37,450 bases of DNA, taken from positions 1 through 37,450 of the forward strand of contig CALFJE010000096.1 in the NCBI GenBank assembly GCA_937877545.1. The letters run 5' to 3'. The position numbers were made by a program, and so were the translations under genes. Every line of letters begins with the position of its first letter. Position 1 is the first letter of the stretch. The DNA comes from an uncultured Selenomonadales bacterium (GTDB taxonomy: Bacteria > Bacillota > Negativicutes > Selenomonadales > Selenomonadaceae). Below the pieces are notes generated by a model. That model was not told the origin of the DNA. It did not search any database and was given only the letters and a program-made list of their open reading frames with translations. Below, piece after piece: positions 8,316 through 14,569 of the stretch.

Positions 8316-8560
8316 TGAAACGCCCCAAATTCTTGAAGGCAGAATCTACTCTGCCCAATCACTGGCAGGCGGTCAGCGTCGATTCGATTAAGGGCTTGTT
8401 TATCAGAGCCCGCGACCTCGACGACACGCCGCGCTACGACATAGTTGCCAAACTTGACCTGCGCCCCGACGAGATGATCGTCGAAGGCGACTTTGAAAAC
8501 GCTCACGACGCCGAACTTGCCTTGGACTTTCTTGTTGACGAACTCAACGGAGATGATTAA
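8315..8560 (+). CDS. Small acidic phage protein, unknown function
   Basis: An 81-residue protein rich in Asp and Glu, with no recognisable motif or membrane segment. ATG 8315 overlaps the previous stop and follows AGGAGG. It belongs to the row of tightly packed early genes. No family is recognised. Confidence 0.6.
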   Translation: MKRPKFLKAESTLPNHWQAVSVDSIKGLFIRARDLDDTPRYDIVAKLDLRPDEMIVEGDFENAHDAELALDFLVDELNGDD

Positions 8561-8564
8561 CCTC

Positions 8565-8744
8565 ATGAGCTTAAAAACACTGATAGGTTTCGCGGTGATA
8601 GTGCTGGCGACCACGGCGTTTCTCGTCGGCATTGTCATTGTCTACGAACCGCCCGCCTTCTTCGGCTATATCTTCGGGGCGTTCAGCGGGGCTCTCTGGC
8701 TCGGCTTATGCGTCCTAATCTGCGAATACGCGGGGGTCAAATAA
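8565..8744 (+). CDS. Small two-helix membrane protein
   Basis: A 59-residue hydrophobic protein with two likely membrane helices (about residues 5-23 and 31-52) joined by a short YEPPAFF turn. Two in-frame starts are possible: ATG 8553, overlapping the previous gene, and ATG 8565, 12 nt after GGAG. The second is preferred because the first sits directly on the ribosome binding site. It lies among early genes rather than beside the endolysin, so a holin role is possible but not supported by position. Confidence 0.5.
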   Translation: MSLKTLIGFAVIVLATTAFLVGIVIVYEPPAFFGYIFGAFSGALWLGLCVLICEYAGVK

Positions 8745-8980
8745 TGGGCACGGCAAAGGTATACAGCATAGCTGATTATATGAAAAAAGAATTCGACGCC
8801 GATGTGGAGATTCACCGCAACGTCAGAGAAATGCTCAACATCTTTAGCGATATGGCATTGACCCAAGTGCGCGCCGAGCATGAAGATTTGCAATGGGATT
8901 TGTACGACGCGGCTAAGGATTTCGTCAAAGCGTGGGAGCGTCGCGAAAAAATACGCAAGGAGGACACATGCAACAGTTAA
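8744..8980 (+). CDS. Small helical phage protein, unknown function
   Basis: A 78-residue, mostly helical, charged protein. ATG 8744 overlaps the previous stop as TAATG. Its end overlaps the start of the YopX-like gene by 13 nt. No motif is recognised. Confidence 0.55.
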   Translation: MGTAKVYSIADYMKKEFDADVEIHRNVREMLNIFSDMALTQVRAEHEDLQWDLYDAAKDFVKAWERREKIRKEDTCNS

Positions 8981-9252
8981 AGTTTAGAGGACGCGAGCCC
9001 ATGTTCGGGCAATGGTTTGCCGGCACGCTGCTCCGCGAGGGGCAAATCGTCATGATAAGCAACGGCACCGCCCGCTACGTGGTAGACCCTGACAGCGTTC
9101 AACAGCTCCTCGGCGTCGACCGCAACGGCTTTGAAATCTACGAAGACGACCTCGTCAAGCCGCGCCGCGCCCCACGCGATATGGCTTATCACGCCAACGT
9201 CTGTGACTTCGACTTGATAATCGACGGCAAGATTGAAAGGGTGACCTTCTGA
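8968..9252 (+). CDS. YopX family phage protein (copy 1)
   Basis: YopX-family features are visible: an N-terminal LKFRGREP, VDPDSVQQLLGVDRNG (residues about 39-54) and FEIYEDDLVK (55-64), matching the family pattern of FRG at the start, then TV-x2-L-G--D-x2-G--IYE-D. The family is common in Firmicutes phages and plasmids; its role is unknown. ATG 8968 is chosen because AAGGAGG lies 6 nt upstream. The stop overlaps the next ATG (ATGA). Confidence 0.8.
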   Translation: MQQLKFRGREPMFGQWFAGTLLREGQIVMISNGTARYVVDPDSVQQLLGVDRNGFEIYEDDLVKPRRAPRDMAYHANVCDFDLIIDGKIERVTF

Positions 9253-9476
9253 TGGGACTTTCGTTTTATCTGAAAGACGCCTCCGCGGATAAGGGAAAAT
9301 GCCTGCGTCGCGCCAAGCGTGCGAATACCCTGCCTCTGCTCGGCAGGCTCATTGCCGCCGAAACGCAGGCTGAAGCTGAAAAGCTTTTGGAAACGTTTTC
9401 CATAGAAAAGTTGCAAGGGTCACAAAATCGGGCAAATCCAAGAAATTTCCAGGGGGTCGGAAGCGGGGCTTGCTGA
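9252..9476 (+). CDS. Small phage protein of uncertain 3' end
   Basis: A 74-residue frame starts at an ATGA overlap with the YopX gene. The first 50 residues are helical and basic. The last 20 or so run into the inverted repeat that starts at 9410 and lose a gene-like look, so an element may have entered or truncated the 3' end. No family is recognised. Confidence 0.45.
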   Translation: MGLSFYLKDASADKGKCLRRAKRANTLPLLGRLIAAETQAEAEKLLETFSIEKLQGSQNRANPRNFQGVGSGAC

Positions 9477-9537
9477 AAATCCGCTGAATCCGATTTTCAT
9501 AGGGCAAAAACGGCTCAAAAAGCGTGACACTTGCAAC
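9410..9537. repeat. Inverted-repeat element, possible structured RNA or small insertion
   Basis: GTTGCAAGGGTCAC (9410-9423) is inverted as GTGACACTTGCAAC (9524-9537) with one mismatch. Next to the left arm, AAAATCGG (9424-9431) pairs exactly with CCGATTTT (9490-9497), and an inner AGCGG/CCGCT pair is also possible. The nested pairing suits a folded RNA; the terminal repeats would also suit a 128-bp MITE-like insertion, but no target duplication is evident. The right two-thirds has no convincing reading frame. Confidence 0.45.
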
Positions 9538-9673
9538 CTTCTGAACTTAAGCTGGAAAGTCATTTTATAGAAATGGCGTACTTACGCCAAAGTGCTTTTC
9601 AAAGGCTCGAAAATCCCCAAGGGGTTTCAATGAAAAACTACTGAACACTTTTAACAAACGGAGGAGTATTATC
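9538..9673 (+). other. Non-coding segment with short hairpins before the next early gene
   Basis: After the inverted repeat there is no gene-like frame until 9674. Two small hairpins are visible: TGGCGT-ACTT-ACGCCA (9574-9589) and CCCC-AA-GGGG (9615-9624) flanked by A and T runs. The segment ends with GGAGGAG before ATG 9674. It may be a leader or regulatory region of the second early gene group. Confidence 0.4.
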
Positions 9674-9934
9674 ATGAAACAGTTTATCAAGATGCAGGAC
9701 GGCAGATATGTGCGCGCCGATGTGTTTGTACGCTTTGGCGTGGCGCGCGATTTCATCGGCGACGATGCGGTGTATCGCGTTTACGGGGCGACCGAGCTCC
9801 AAGGCAGCCCGACCGACACCGAGAAATTCTGGATTGCCGTCTTCGACATCAAGGCGTCCGCGCAGGCTTATCTGGACGCGCTCATTGACAAGTTGGAGGG
9901 CAACGAGACGGTTGACTACGAGCCGACGTTTTAA
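9674..9934 (+). CDS. Small phage protein, unknown function
   Basis: An 86-residue protein mixing beta strands (residues 1-45) and a helix (55-75). A GGAGGAG site lies 9 nt upstream. It opens a new tightly spaced gene group after the non-coding segment. No family is recognised. Confidence 0.65.
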   Translation: MKQFIKMQDGRYVRADVFVRFGVARDFIGDDAVYRVYGATELQGSPTDTEKFWIAVFDIKASAQAYLDALIDKLEGNETVDYEPTF

Positions 9935-9946
9935 CGGAGGAAGAAC

Positions 9947-10264
9947 ATGCGGACGATAAAATTCAGGGGCGTTGACGCCGTGACGGGCAAAGTCGTTTAT
10001 GGGTATTACAATCCCTTTCTGAACGCGGAGCAATTGCCCATGATAGCGACGGCTCAGGGCGACGTGTTGATTAAGGACGAGAGCCTTGCTCAACTCATCG
10101 GCGTCGACGTTTTCAATAAAGAGATTTACGAGGGCGATATGGTATTGCGCATCAAGGATTGGGACGACGAGCGCGCTGATTATGTGGAGGCGAAAGCTTT
10201 CCCCATGCCCGCCGAGTTTGACGATTATACGGCGATAGCGAACGGCGAGATTGTCAGGGTTTAA
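9947..10264 (+). CDS. YopX family phage protein (copy 2)
   Basis: A 105-residue paralogue of the gene at 8968: IKFRGVDA at residues 4-11, then SLAQLIGVDVFNKEIYEGDMV near 46-66, the IYEGD core of the family. Two YopX-like genes within 1 kb suggest duplication or serial acquisition. GGAGG precedes ATG 9947. Function is unknown in this family. Confidence 0.8.
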   Translation: MRTIKFRGVDAVTGKVVYGYYNPFLNAEQLPMIATAQGDVLIKDESLAQLIGVDVFNKEIYEGDMVLRIKDWDDERADYVEAKAFPMPAEFDDYTAIANGEIVRV

Positions 10265-10276
10265 GGAGGAAACAGC

Positions 10277-10648
10277 GTGAGCTTGAAAGAAATATTCGAG
10301 AAGACGCTCAGCGGACGCTACACGACGCCCGACAAGATAGCGGCGGAATATCCCAACGGCGTGACTTTGGTTGGCTTTTCCTATGTGGAGGTCAAGGGCA
10401 AGCAGACGCCCAGCTACAGGATAGCCGAGGACGGGGGTCAAACGTTTTTGGCGAGCGGCAAGCTGCTCATGGAGTTGACGGAGCGTTTGCTTTCGGAATA
10501 TGAAACGGCGGAGGCACTCGACGCGGCGCTCAGGGCGGAACCGGTCATGATTCAAATCTTCCCGCTGGTTGAGCTGCCGAATAAGAATAAGTTCCGCTTT
10601 GTGAAGTATTTGGGAGCGGTGGATCAAGACACGGGCGAGGTTACGTGA
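10277..10648 (+). CDS. Small phage protein, unknown function
   Basis: A 123-residue protein starting at GTG 10277, 6 nt after AAGGAGG. It has a beta-rich middle and a helical segment near residues 65-90. The last 4 nt overlap the GTG start of the first zinc-finger gene. No family is recognised. Confidence 0.65.
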   Translation: MSLKEIFEKTLSGRYTTPDKIAAEYPNGVTLVGFSYVEVKGKQTPSYRIAEDGGQTFLASGKLLMELTERLLSEYETAEALDAALRAEPVMIQIFPLVELPNKNKFRFVKYLGAVDQDTGEVT

Positions 10649-11079
10649 GCCTGTCGGAAAAGGCGCGTCAAGCCCGCGAGTGCGGATTGGACTATGGTAA
10701 TTATGTGGCTAAGTTGGCTCAAGGTTACACCTATGCGCAGCTGTATGAATTGGCGCATCCTGCTAAGCGTCAGTGTTGCATGTGCGGGGCGGACTTTGAG
10801 CCGGCTGTCCACAACCAACTTTGTTGTTCCCCGGCGTGTTCAAAGGCGGCGAAGAGGTTACGGGCTAAGAGATACTATCGCAAACAAGCCGAGAAATACC
10901 GCGCCCGCTCTCGTGAAAGGTATCATGCCGACAAGGAACGTTGGAAGGCACTAGCCCGCGCTTGGAAAAAGGCTCATCCCGATTATCAAAGGAAATGGCA
11001 GAAAGCTCATCCCGAAAAGTTACTTGAATATAAGCGTCGTTATCGACTTAAGAAAAAGGAGGGCGGCAATGATCTGTAA
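10645..11079 (+). CDS. Zinc-finger protein A (one finger)
   Basis: A 144-residue protein. Residues 44-66 form a C-x2-C...C-x3-C finger (CCMCG-DFEP...CCSPAC), followed by about 80 strongly basic, aromatic residues with Arg/Lys-Tyr and KKAHP repeats, suggesting nucleic-acid binding. It starts at GTG 10645 in a 4-nt overlap with the previous stop. It is the first of five overlapping genes with the same finger type. Such fingers occur in phage and plasmid proteins of unknown role. Confidence 0.7.
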   Translation: MSLSEKARQARECGLDYGNYVAKLAQGYTYAQLYELAHPAKRQCCMCGADFEPAVHNQLCCSPACSKAAKRLRAKRYYRKQAEKYRARSRERYHADKERWKALARAWKKAHPDYQRKWQKAHPEKLLEYKRRYRLKKKEGGNDL

Positions 11080-11590
11080 GGAGTGCAACAAGGAATTTGA
11101 ACCGCGTCACTTTAACCAACGCTATTGTTCGGAGGAATGCTTCCGCAAAAACCTCAATCGTCGTGCGCGGGAATATCAGCGGCGGCGGCGCGGGGTGATT
11201 CGGGTTAATTGCCCGATATGCGGCGTGGAATTTGAGCGGCACGTTCCCAATAAAAAGTATTGCTCGGAGGAATGCCGGCTCGAAAGCAGAAGGCGTTGGT
11301 GTCGCGCTAATTATCGGAGCAACACGAAGCTTGAGCGGAGCAACACGAAGCTTGAGCGGAGCGAGTGTCCGATATGCGGCAAGGAATTTGAACCGCGTCA
11401 CTTTAACCAAAAGTATTGCTCAAACGAATGCAAGAACGAGCGGGATCGTCGTTGGCAGAGGAAATATCAGCGGCGATACTACGCGTCGCGCAAGGCAAAG
11501 CTGGCGGCTTATCAACGGGAATATAGAGCCCGGCACCGCAAACGGATTAACTTTCAGCAAAAAAAAAGGAGATGGCGGCATGGTCTGTAA
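11069..11590 (+). CDS. Zinc-finger protein B (three fingers)
   Basis: A 173-residue protein with three fingers of the form C-x2-C-x-K/V-EF-x-P-x4-NQ-x-YCS-x2-C, near residues 3-26, 49-72 and 101-124, each followed by an Arg-rich stretch; the C-terminus is highly basic. ATG 11069 has GGAGG 7 nt upstream and overlaps gene A by 11 nt. The third finger is almost identical in DNA to the first finger of gene C, showing recent duplication. A 21-bp tandem repeat adds a second SNTKLER. DNA or RNA binding is likely; no catalytic motif is seen. Confidence 0.7.
   Translation: MICKECNKEFEPRHFNQRYCSEECFRKNLNRRAREYQRRRRGVIRVNCPICGVEFERHVPNKKYCSEECRLESRRRWCRANYRSNTKLERSNTKLERSECPICGKEFEPRHFNQKYCSNECKNERDRRWQRKYQRRYYASRKAKLAAYQREYRARHRKRINFQQKKRRWRHGL
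11315..11356 (+). repeat. 21-bp exact tandem duplication inside zinc-finger gene B
   Basis: The 21 bases at 11315-11335 are repeated exactly at 11336-11356, in frame, adding seven residues (SNTKLER) to the linker between fingers 2 and 3. Perfect identity points to a recent slippage event. Confidence 0.9.
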
Positions 11591-11695
11591 GGAATGCGGC
11601 AAGGAATTTGAGCCGCGTCACTTTAACCAAAAGTATTGCTCAAACGAATGCAAGAACGAGCGGGAGCGTCGTTGGCAGAGGGAATATCAGCGGCG
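11375..11695 (+). repeat. 101-bp near-identical direct repeat (zinc-finger duplication)
   Basis: Positions 11375-11475 (third finger of gene B) and 11595-11695 (first finger of gene C) match over 101 bp with about three differences seen by eye. The genes also share an almost identical start context, GGCGGCATG followed by TCTGTAA, where the stop of the upstream gene overlaps the start. Duplication of a unit of about 220-510 bp explains both. Confidence 0.85.
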
Positions 11696-12089
11696 GATTC
11701 ACCATTACAAGCCCCTCGAAACTCAAATCTGCGCGGTTTGCGGCAAGGGATTTAAGCCGCGTCACAAGAGGCATAAATATTGCTCGGAGGAATGCCGGTG
11801 TGTTCGCAAAATGGCTAAGCAGAACCAATACGACTTGAAACGTCGCCAGCCCAAACACCACGAAACTCAAATCTGCGCGGTTTGCGGCAAGGAGTTTAAG
11901 CCCGTCAATGTGCAGAATATATATTGTTCCCCCCAATGCCGGGTTGAAGCTCAGCGGCGGTACCACGCGGCAAACAGGGAAAAGTATAACGCTTATCACA
12001 GGGCTTATTATGAGAAGCACCGCGAGGAATGCCAGTTTTACGTAAAAAAGTGGAGGTGGCGACATGATATGCCCGATGTGCGGGGTTGA
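11580..12089 (+). CDS. Zinc-finger protein C (three fingers)
   Basis: A 169-residue protein starting at ATG 11580 after AGGAGATGGCGGC, overlapping gene B by 11 nt exactly as B overlaps A. Three fingers begin near residues 3, 47 and 88 (CKECG, CAVCG, CAVCG, each closed by YCS-x2-C), with basic linkers and an aromatic tail rich in His, Tyr and Arg. Fingers 2 and 3 share the lead-in TQICAVCGK, encoded both times with the over-represented word AATCTGCGCGG. A longer upstream frame lies over gene B and is rejected. Nucleic-acid binding is inferred. Confidence 0.7.
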   Translation: MVCKECGKEFEPRHFNQKYCSNECKNERERRWQREYQRRIHHYKPLETQICAVCGKGFKPRHKRHKYCSEECRCVRKMAKQNQYDLKRRQPKHHETQICAVCGKEFKPVNVQNIYCSPQCRVEAQRRYHAANREKYNAYHRAYYEKHREECQFYVKKWRWRHDMPDVRG

Positions 12090-12438
12090 GTTTGCGCCTC
12101 GTTATAAGTGGCAGAAATATTGCAACAGCAAATGCGCGCGGAAAGCTAATTCTTCTTCTTACAAGTATAAGCCCGTGGAGCGCGTCGAACGTCAATGTGT
12201 GATCTGCGGCAAGACTTACACGGTACACCAGGGCAATCAGCGGACTTGCGGGGCTTATGAGTGCCGCAAGGCATATGCCAAGCGCAACGACAAGGTCGGA
12301 GCCGACGAGGAATTGATTTGGCAGCCGATATGTCAGAATTGCGGCAAGGAGTTCAAGCCGGCTTATGAGCACGAGCATTTTTGTTCCGATAAGTGCCGCT
12401 TTCAATTCTTTCATATGGAGAAATGGTATGCTGATTAA
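12064..12438 (+). CDS. Zinc-finger protein D (three fingers)
   Basis: A 124-residue protein. Fingers begin at residues 3 (CPMCG...YCNSKC), 45 (CVICG...TCGAYEC) and about 89 (CQNCG...FCSDKC). It overlaps gene C by 26 nt, with GGAGGT upstream of ATG 12064. The fingers are more diverged than those of B and C, so this copy is older. Probable nucleic-acid-binding protein of unknown role. Confidence 0.7.
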   Translation: MICPMCGVEFAPRYKWQKYCNSKCARKANSSSYKYKPVERVERQCVICGKTYTVHQGNQRTCGAYECRKAYAKRNDKVGADEELIWQPICQNCGKEFKPAYEHEHFCSDKCRFQFFHMEKWYAD

Positions 12439-12682
12439 ATGTGAGCTTTGCGGCGAGGCTTTTTGGACGACGCAGAAGACAAGGCACTTTTGTTCGCGGG
12501 GCTGTTATGCCAAGTGGCTCAGCAAGACCAAGAGCAAGAAACCTGCGCCCGAGCCCGTTAAGCCGAGCGGCATTCGCTTGACGGCGGCTCAATATGATGA
12601 GCTGTTGGATTGGATATTTAACGGGGGCGTCAACCCCTTGGGAGGTGCGGGCGTTGAAATTGAACAGAAAGCTAATCTTTGA
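12428..12682 (+). CDS. Zinc-finger protein E (one finger)
   Basis: An 84-residue protein with one finger (CELCG at residues 5-9, closed by FCSRGC), a Lys/Pro linker and a helical C-terminal part. ATG 12428 follows GGAG and overlaps gene D by 11 nt, the same overlap length as A/B and B/C. It closes the zinc-finger run and overlaps the HTH gene. Confidence 0.65.
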   Translation: MLIKCELCGEAFWTTQKTRHFCSRGCYAKWLSKTKSKKPAPEPVKPSGIRLTAAQYDELLDWIFNGGVNPLGGAGVEIEQKANL

Positions 12683-12863
12683 TGAAATGACCCGGCGCGG
12701 CTGGAAGATAAAGGACTTGGCGGAAAAGGCGGGCTTGTCGTATTGGACGCTGCACAGGATTTTGCATCAAAAGGAGCGCAAGAATTACACCATTGCGCTT
12801 GAGAAGTTGGCATGGGCTTTGGACAAGGAAGGACCGGAAGACATATTGATTCGGGAGGCTTAG
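12654..12863 (+). CDS. Cro/CI-type helix-turn-helix regulator
   Basis: A 69-residue XRE-family HTH protein: KIKDLAEKAGLSYWTLHRIL (about residues 18-37) is a clear HTH, followed by a helical TIALEKLAWALD segment. The start is taken as TTG 12654, because GGGAGGT lies at good spacing and the upstream ATG would be deep inside gene E. It has no effector domain, so it resembles Cro or a small repressor rather than a full CI. It runs with, not against, the early genes. Confidence 0.75.
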   Translation: MKLNRKLIFDEMTRRGWKIKDLAEKAGLSYWTLHRILHQKERKNYTIALEKLAWALDKEGPEDILIREA

Positions 12864-12866
12864 CGC

Positions 12867-13268
12867 ATGAAGGCGTCGGAATTGAACGAGGTGCGACTTT
12901 TAAAAATGAAACTGTGCGCCTATGAAATCCTGTTGACGCGGGCGCGAAACGCTTTGTCCAACATGGCGTCGATGGCGACGGATTATCCGAGCTCCGGCAC
13001 TTTGAAATCGCGGGTTGAGGAACTAACCTTGAAGGTTATGCACTTGACAGAGCAAATCGCCCGCCTCCGCGCAGATATGGAAGAGGCGGCACTGGGGCTG
13101 GCGACGCGGATTTGTCAAATCTTTATCGACGAGACCGAGCAGACGCTCATGCTGCTAAGGTATGTTGAATGCCTGCCTTGGACTAAGGTTGCCAAGCGCA
13201 TGTATTACTCGCGCCGCAACGTCTGCCGCCTGCACGACGCCATAATCACGCGCATTGACGCCCATTAG
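12867..13268 (+). CDS. Sigma-region-4-like late transcription regulator
   Basis: A 133-residue protein with an N-terminal coiled-coil-like part (about 10-80) and a C-terminal HTH (LLRYVECLPWTKVAKRMYYS and onward, residues 96-133) like sigma factor region 4. The architecture and position just before the lysis/terminase region match the ArpU/DUF1492/RinA-type regulators that switch on phage late genes. ATG 12867 is 3 nt after the HTH gene. It is probably the last early gene, since a terminator follows. Confidence 0.65.
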   Translation: MKASELNEVRLLKMKLCAYEILLTRARNALSNMASMATDYPSSGTLKSRVEELTLKVMHLTEQIARLRADMEEAALGLATRICQIFIDETEQTLMLLRYVECLPWTKVAKRMYYSRRNVCRLHDAIITRIDAH

Positions 13269-13335
13269 CCCGGCAAATATAATTAGACTACCATCCATAA
13301 CGGAAATACTCCTTTCATATACACTACCTCCTTAA

Positions 13336-13358
13336 GAGCCTTCGGGCTCAATTTTTTT
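13336..13358 (+). terminator. Terminator with UUCG loop between early and late genes
   Basis: GAGCC-TTCG-GGCTC is followed by AATTTTTTT. A C(UUCG)G tetraloop on a short GC stem before a T run is a strong intrinsic terminator. The GGAG of the amidase gene begins right after the T run, so a late promoter must fire through it or antitermination is involved. Confidence 0.75.
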
Positions 13359-13370
13359 GGAGTGATAAGC

Positions 13371-13889
13371 ATGAAGGTTTTCATAAATCCCGGTCACGGC
13401 GGGCTTGACACGGGGGCGGTCGGCTGCGGTTTGGTTGAGCGCGACGTTACCCGCGTCCTCGGCTTGCGCGTGGCGCAATGTTTAAAGGCGGTGGGCTATG
13501 ACGTTGCCCTCTTTCAATATGACGGCTTGGAGGCAATCTGCGCGGAGGCTGAAGACTTCGAGGCGGACTTGTTTGTGAGTATTCATTGCAATTCTTTTGA
13601 CGGGCAAGTTTACGGCACCGAGACCTATCACGCGCCGTATTCGGCAAAGGGTTGGCTGGCGGCAAATGCCGTGCAAAGTCAGCTTATACGCTCCTTGCCC
13701 ACTACCGACAGAGGAATAAAGACTGAGCGTTTCTATGTGTTAATGAATACGTCAATGCCGGCGATATTGATTGAAACCGCCTTTATCGACAACCCTGCCG
13801 ACGCGGTTTTGCTCCGCTATCGCCACGACGACTTTGCTCATGCCATTGCCCGAGGCGTCACTGATTTTTTCGCTAAGGTACTTCCTTGA
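13371..13889 (+). CDS. N-acetylmuramoyl-L-alanine amidase (endolysin)
   Basis: A 172-residue Amidase_3 (LytC/CwlV-type) zinc enzyme that cuts the bond between muramic acid and the peptide in peptidoglycan. Zinc ligands His9 (NPGHGG), Glu23 and His72 (SIHCNS), and catalytic Glu135 (LIETAFIDN), are all present. There is no signal peptide and no wall-binding domain, as usual for endolysins acting on thin, Gram-negative-type walls. ATG 13371 follows GGAG; a GTG at 13362 overlaps the ribosome binding site. No holin is adjacent. Confidence 0.9.
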   Translation: MKVFINPGHGGLDTGAVGCGLVERDVTRVLGLRVAQCLKAVGYDVALFQYDGLEAICAEAEDFEADLFVSIHCNSFDGQVYGTETYHAPYSAKGWLAANAVQSQLIRSLPTTDRGIKTERFYVLMNTSMPAILIETAFIDNPADAVLLRYRHDDFAHAIARGVTDFFAKVLP

Positions 13890-13984
13890 CGGGCGTTTAA
13901 CCGCGGCTCGCGGAGGCGCGGCAAAAAGGCAGGTATGCATTTTTTAAATCACTTAACCGGTTTAACTTGGAGCCGTGACATATT

Positions 13985-14569
13985 ATGAACACAATCAGCC
14001 GCGTGAAGGGCGGTTTGGAGTTTATCAGCGTCAGTCAAAAGCAAATGGCGGCGGCACTGGAGCTGACCCCTGCGCGGATAAATCAGCTGATAGACGAGGG
14101 AATAATCATCCGCGACGAATCCTCCCGCGTCGGCGAAGTCATGATGCTTGAAAGCCTTAGGAATTTCTATCTTTCAAAGAAAGCAACGGGCGAGGGCGTC
14201 AACTTTTGGAAGGAGCGCGCCCTCCACGAAAAGGCTAAGCGCGAACTTGCCGAGCTGAAAGTCTCCGAGCGGCGCGGCGAGCTTTACGAGGCGGCAACGG
14301 TCGAGGCGGTTTTAACCGAGCTGCTGATTGACTTTCGCAACAAACTTTTGGGCTTGGGGCACCGCACGGCTCCGAGACTTGCCGGCTTGACCGTCGGGGA
14401 AATTTGCGCGGAACTTGACCGAGAGATAGAGGAGCTTTTGAACGAATTGGCGGCTGAAAGCGATGAAGAGCGGATTAGATTTGGCACGCCTTCTGCGGGC
14501 AACATTGAAGACACCGCCGAAAGTGAGCGTGTCGAATTGGGCGGCGACGTATCGGCAACTGCCGAGTGA
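13985..14569 (+). CDS. Terminase small subunit, Nu1-like
   Basis: A 194-residue protein with an N-terminal winged-helix-like DNA-binding part (QKQMAAALELTPARINQLID, about 19-38) and long helices that would assemble the subunit, like the lambda Nu1/DUF1441 family that recognises the packaging site. It precedes the large subunit and overlaps it by 107 nt, an unusually long overlap. The acidic C-terminal tail (about 150-194) is encoded in the shared stretch. Confidence 0.8.
   Translation: MNTISRVKGGLEFISVSQKQMAAALELTPARINQLIDEGIIIRDESSRVGEVMMLESLRNFYLSKKATGEGVNFWKERALHEKAKRELAELKVSERRGELYEAATVEAVLTELLIDFRNKLLGLGHRTAPRLAGLTVGEICAELDREIEELLNELAAESDEERIRFGTPSAGNIEDTAESERVELGGDVSATAE

Noticed and set aside
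9638..10627. 329-residue open frame on the minus strand
   Set aside because: It covers three plus-strand genes with good ribosome binding sites, two of which have clear features (YopX pattern), and its own protein has no recognisable motif.
11232..11579. Upstream extension of zinc-finger gene C
   Set aside because: The extension lies entirely over gene B in another frame; ATG 11580 has its own ribosome binding site and begins the finger.
10645..12682. CRISPR array or tandem-repeat locus
   Set aside because: The repeated segments are coding, in frame and of uneven spacing; there are no short uniform repeats with unique spacers and no cas genes.
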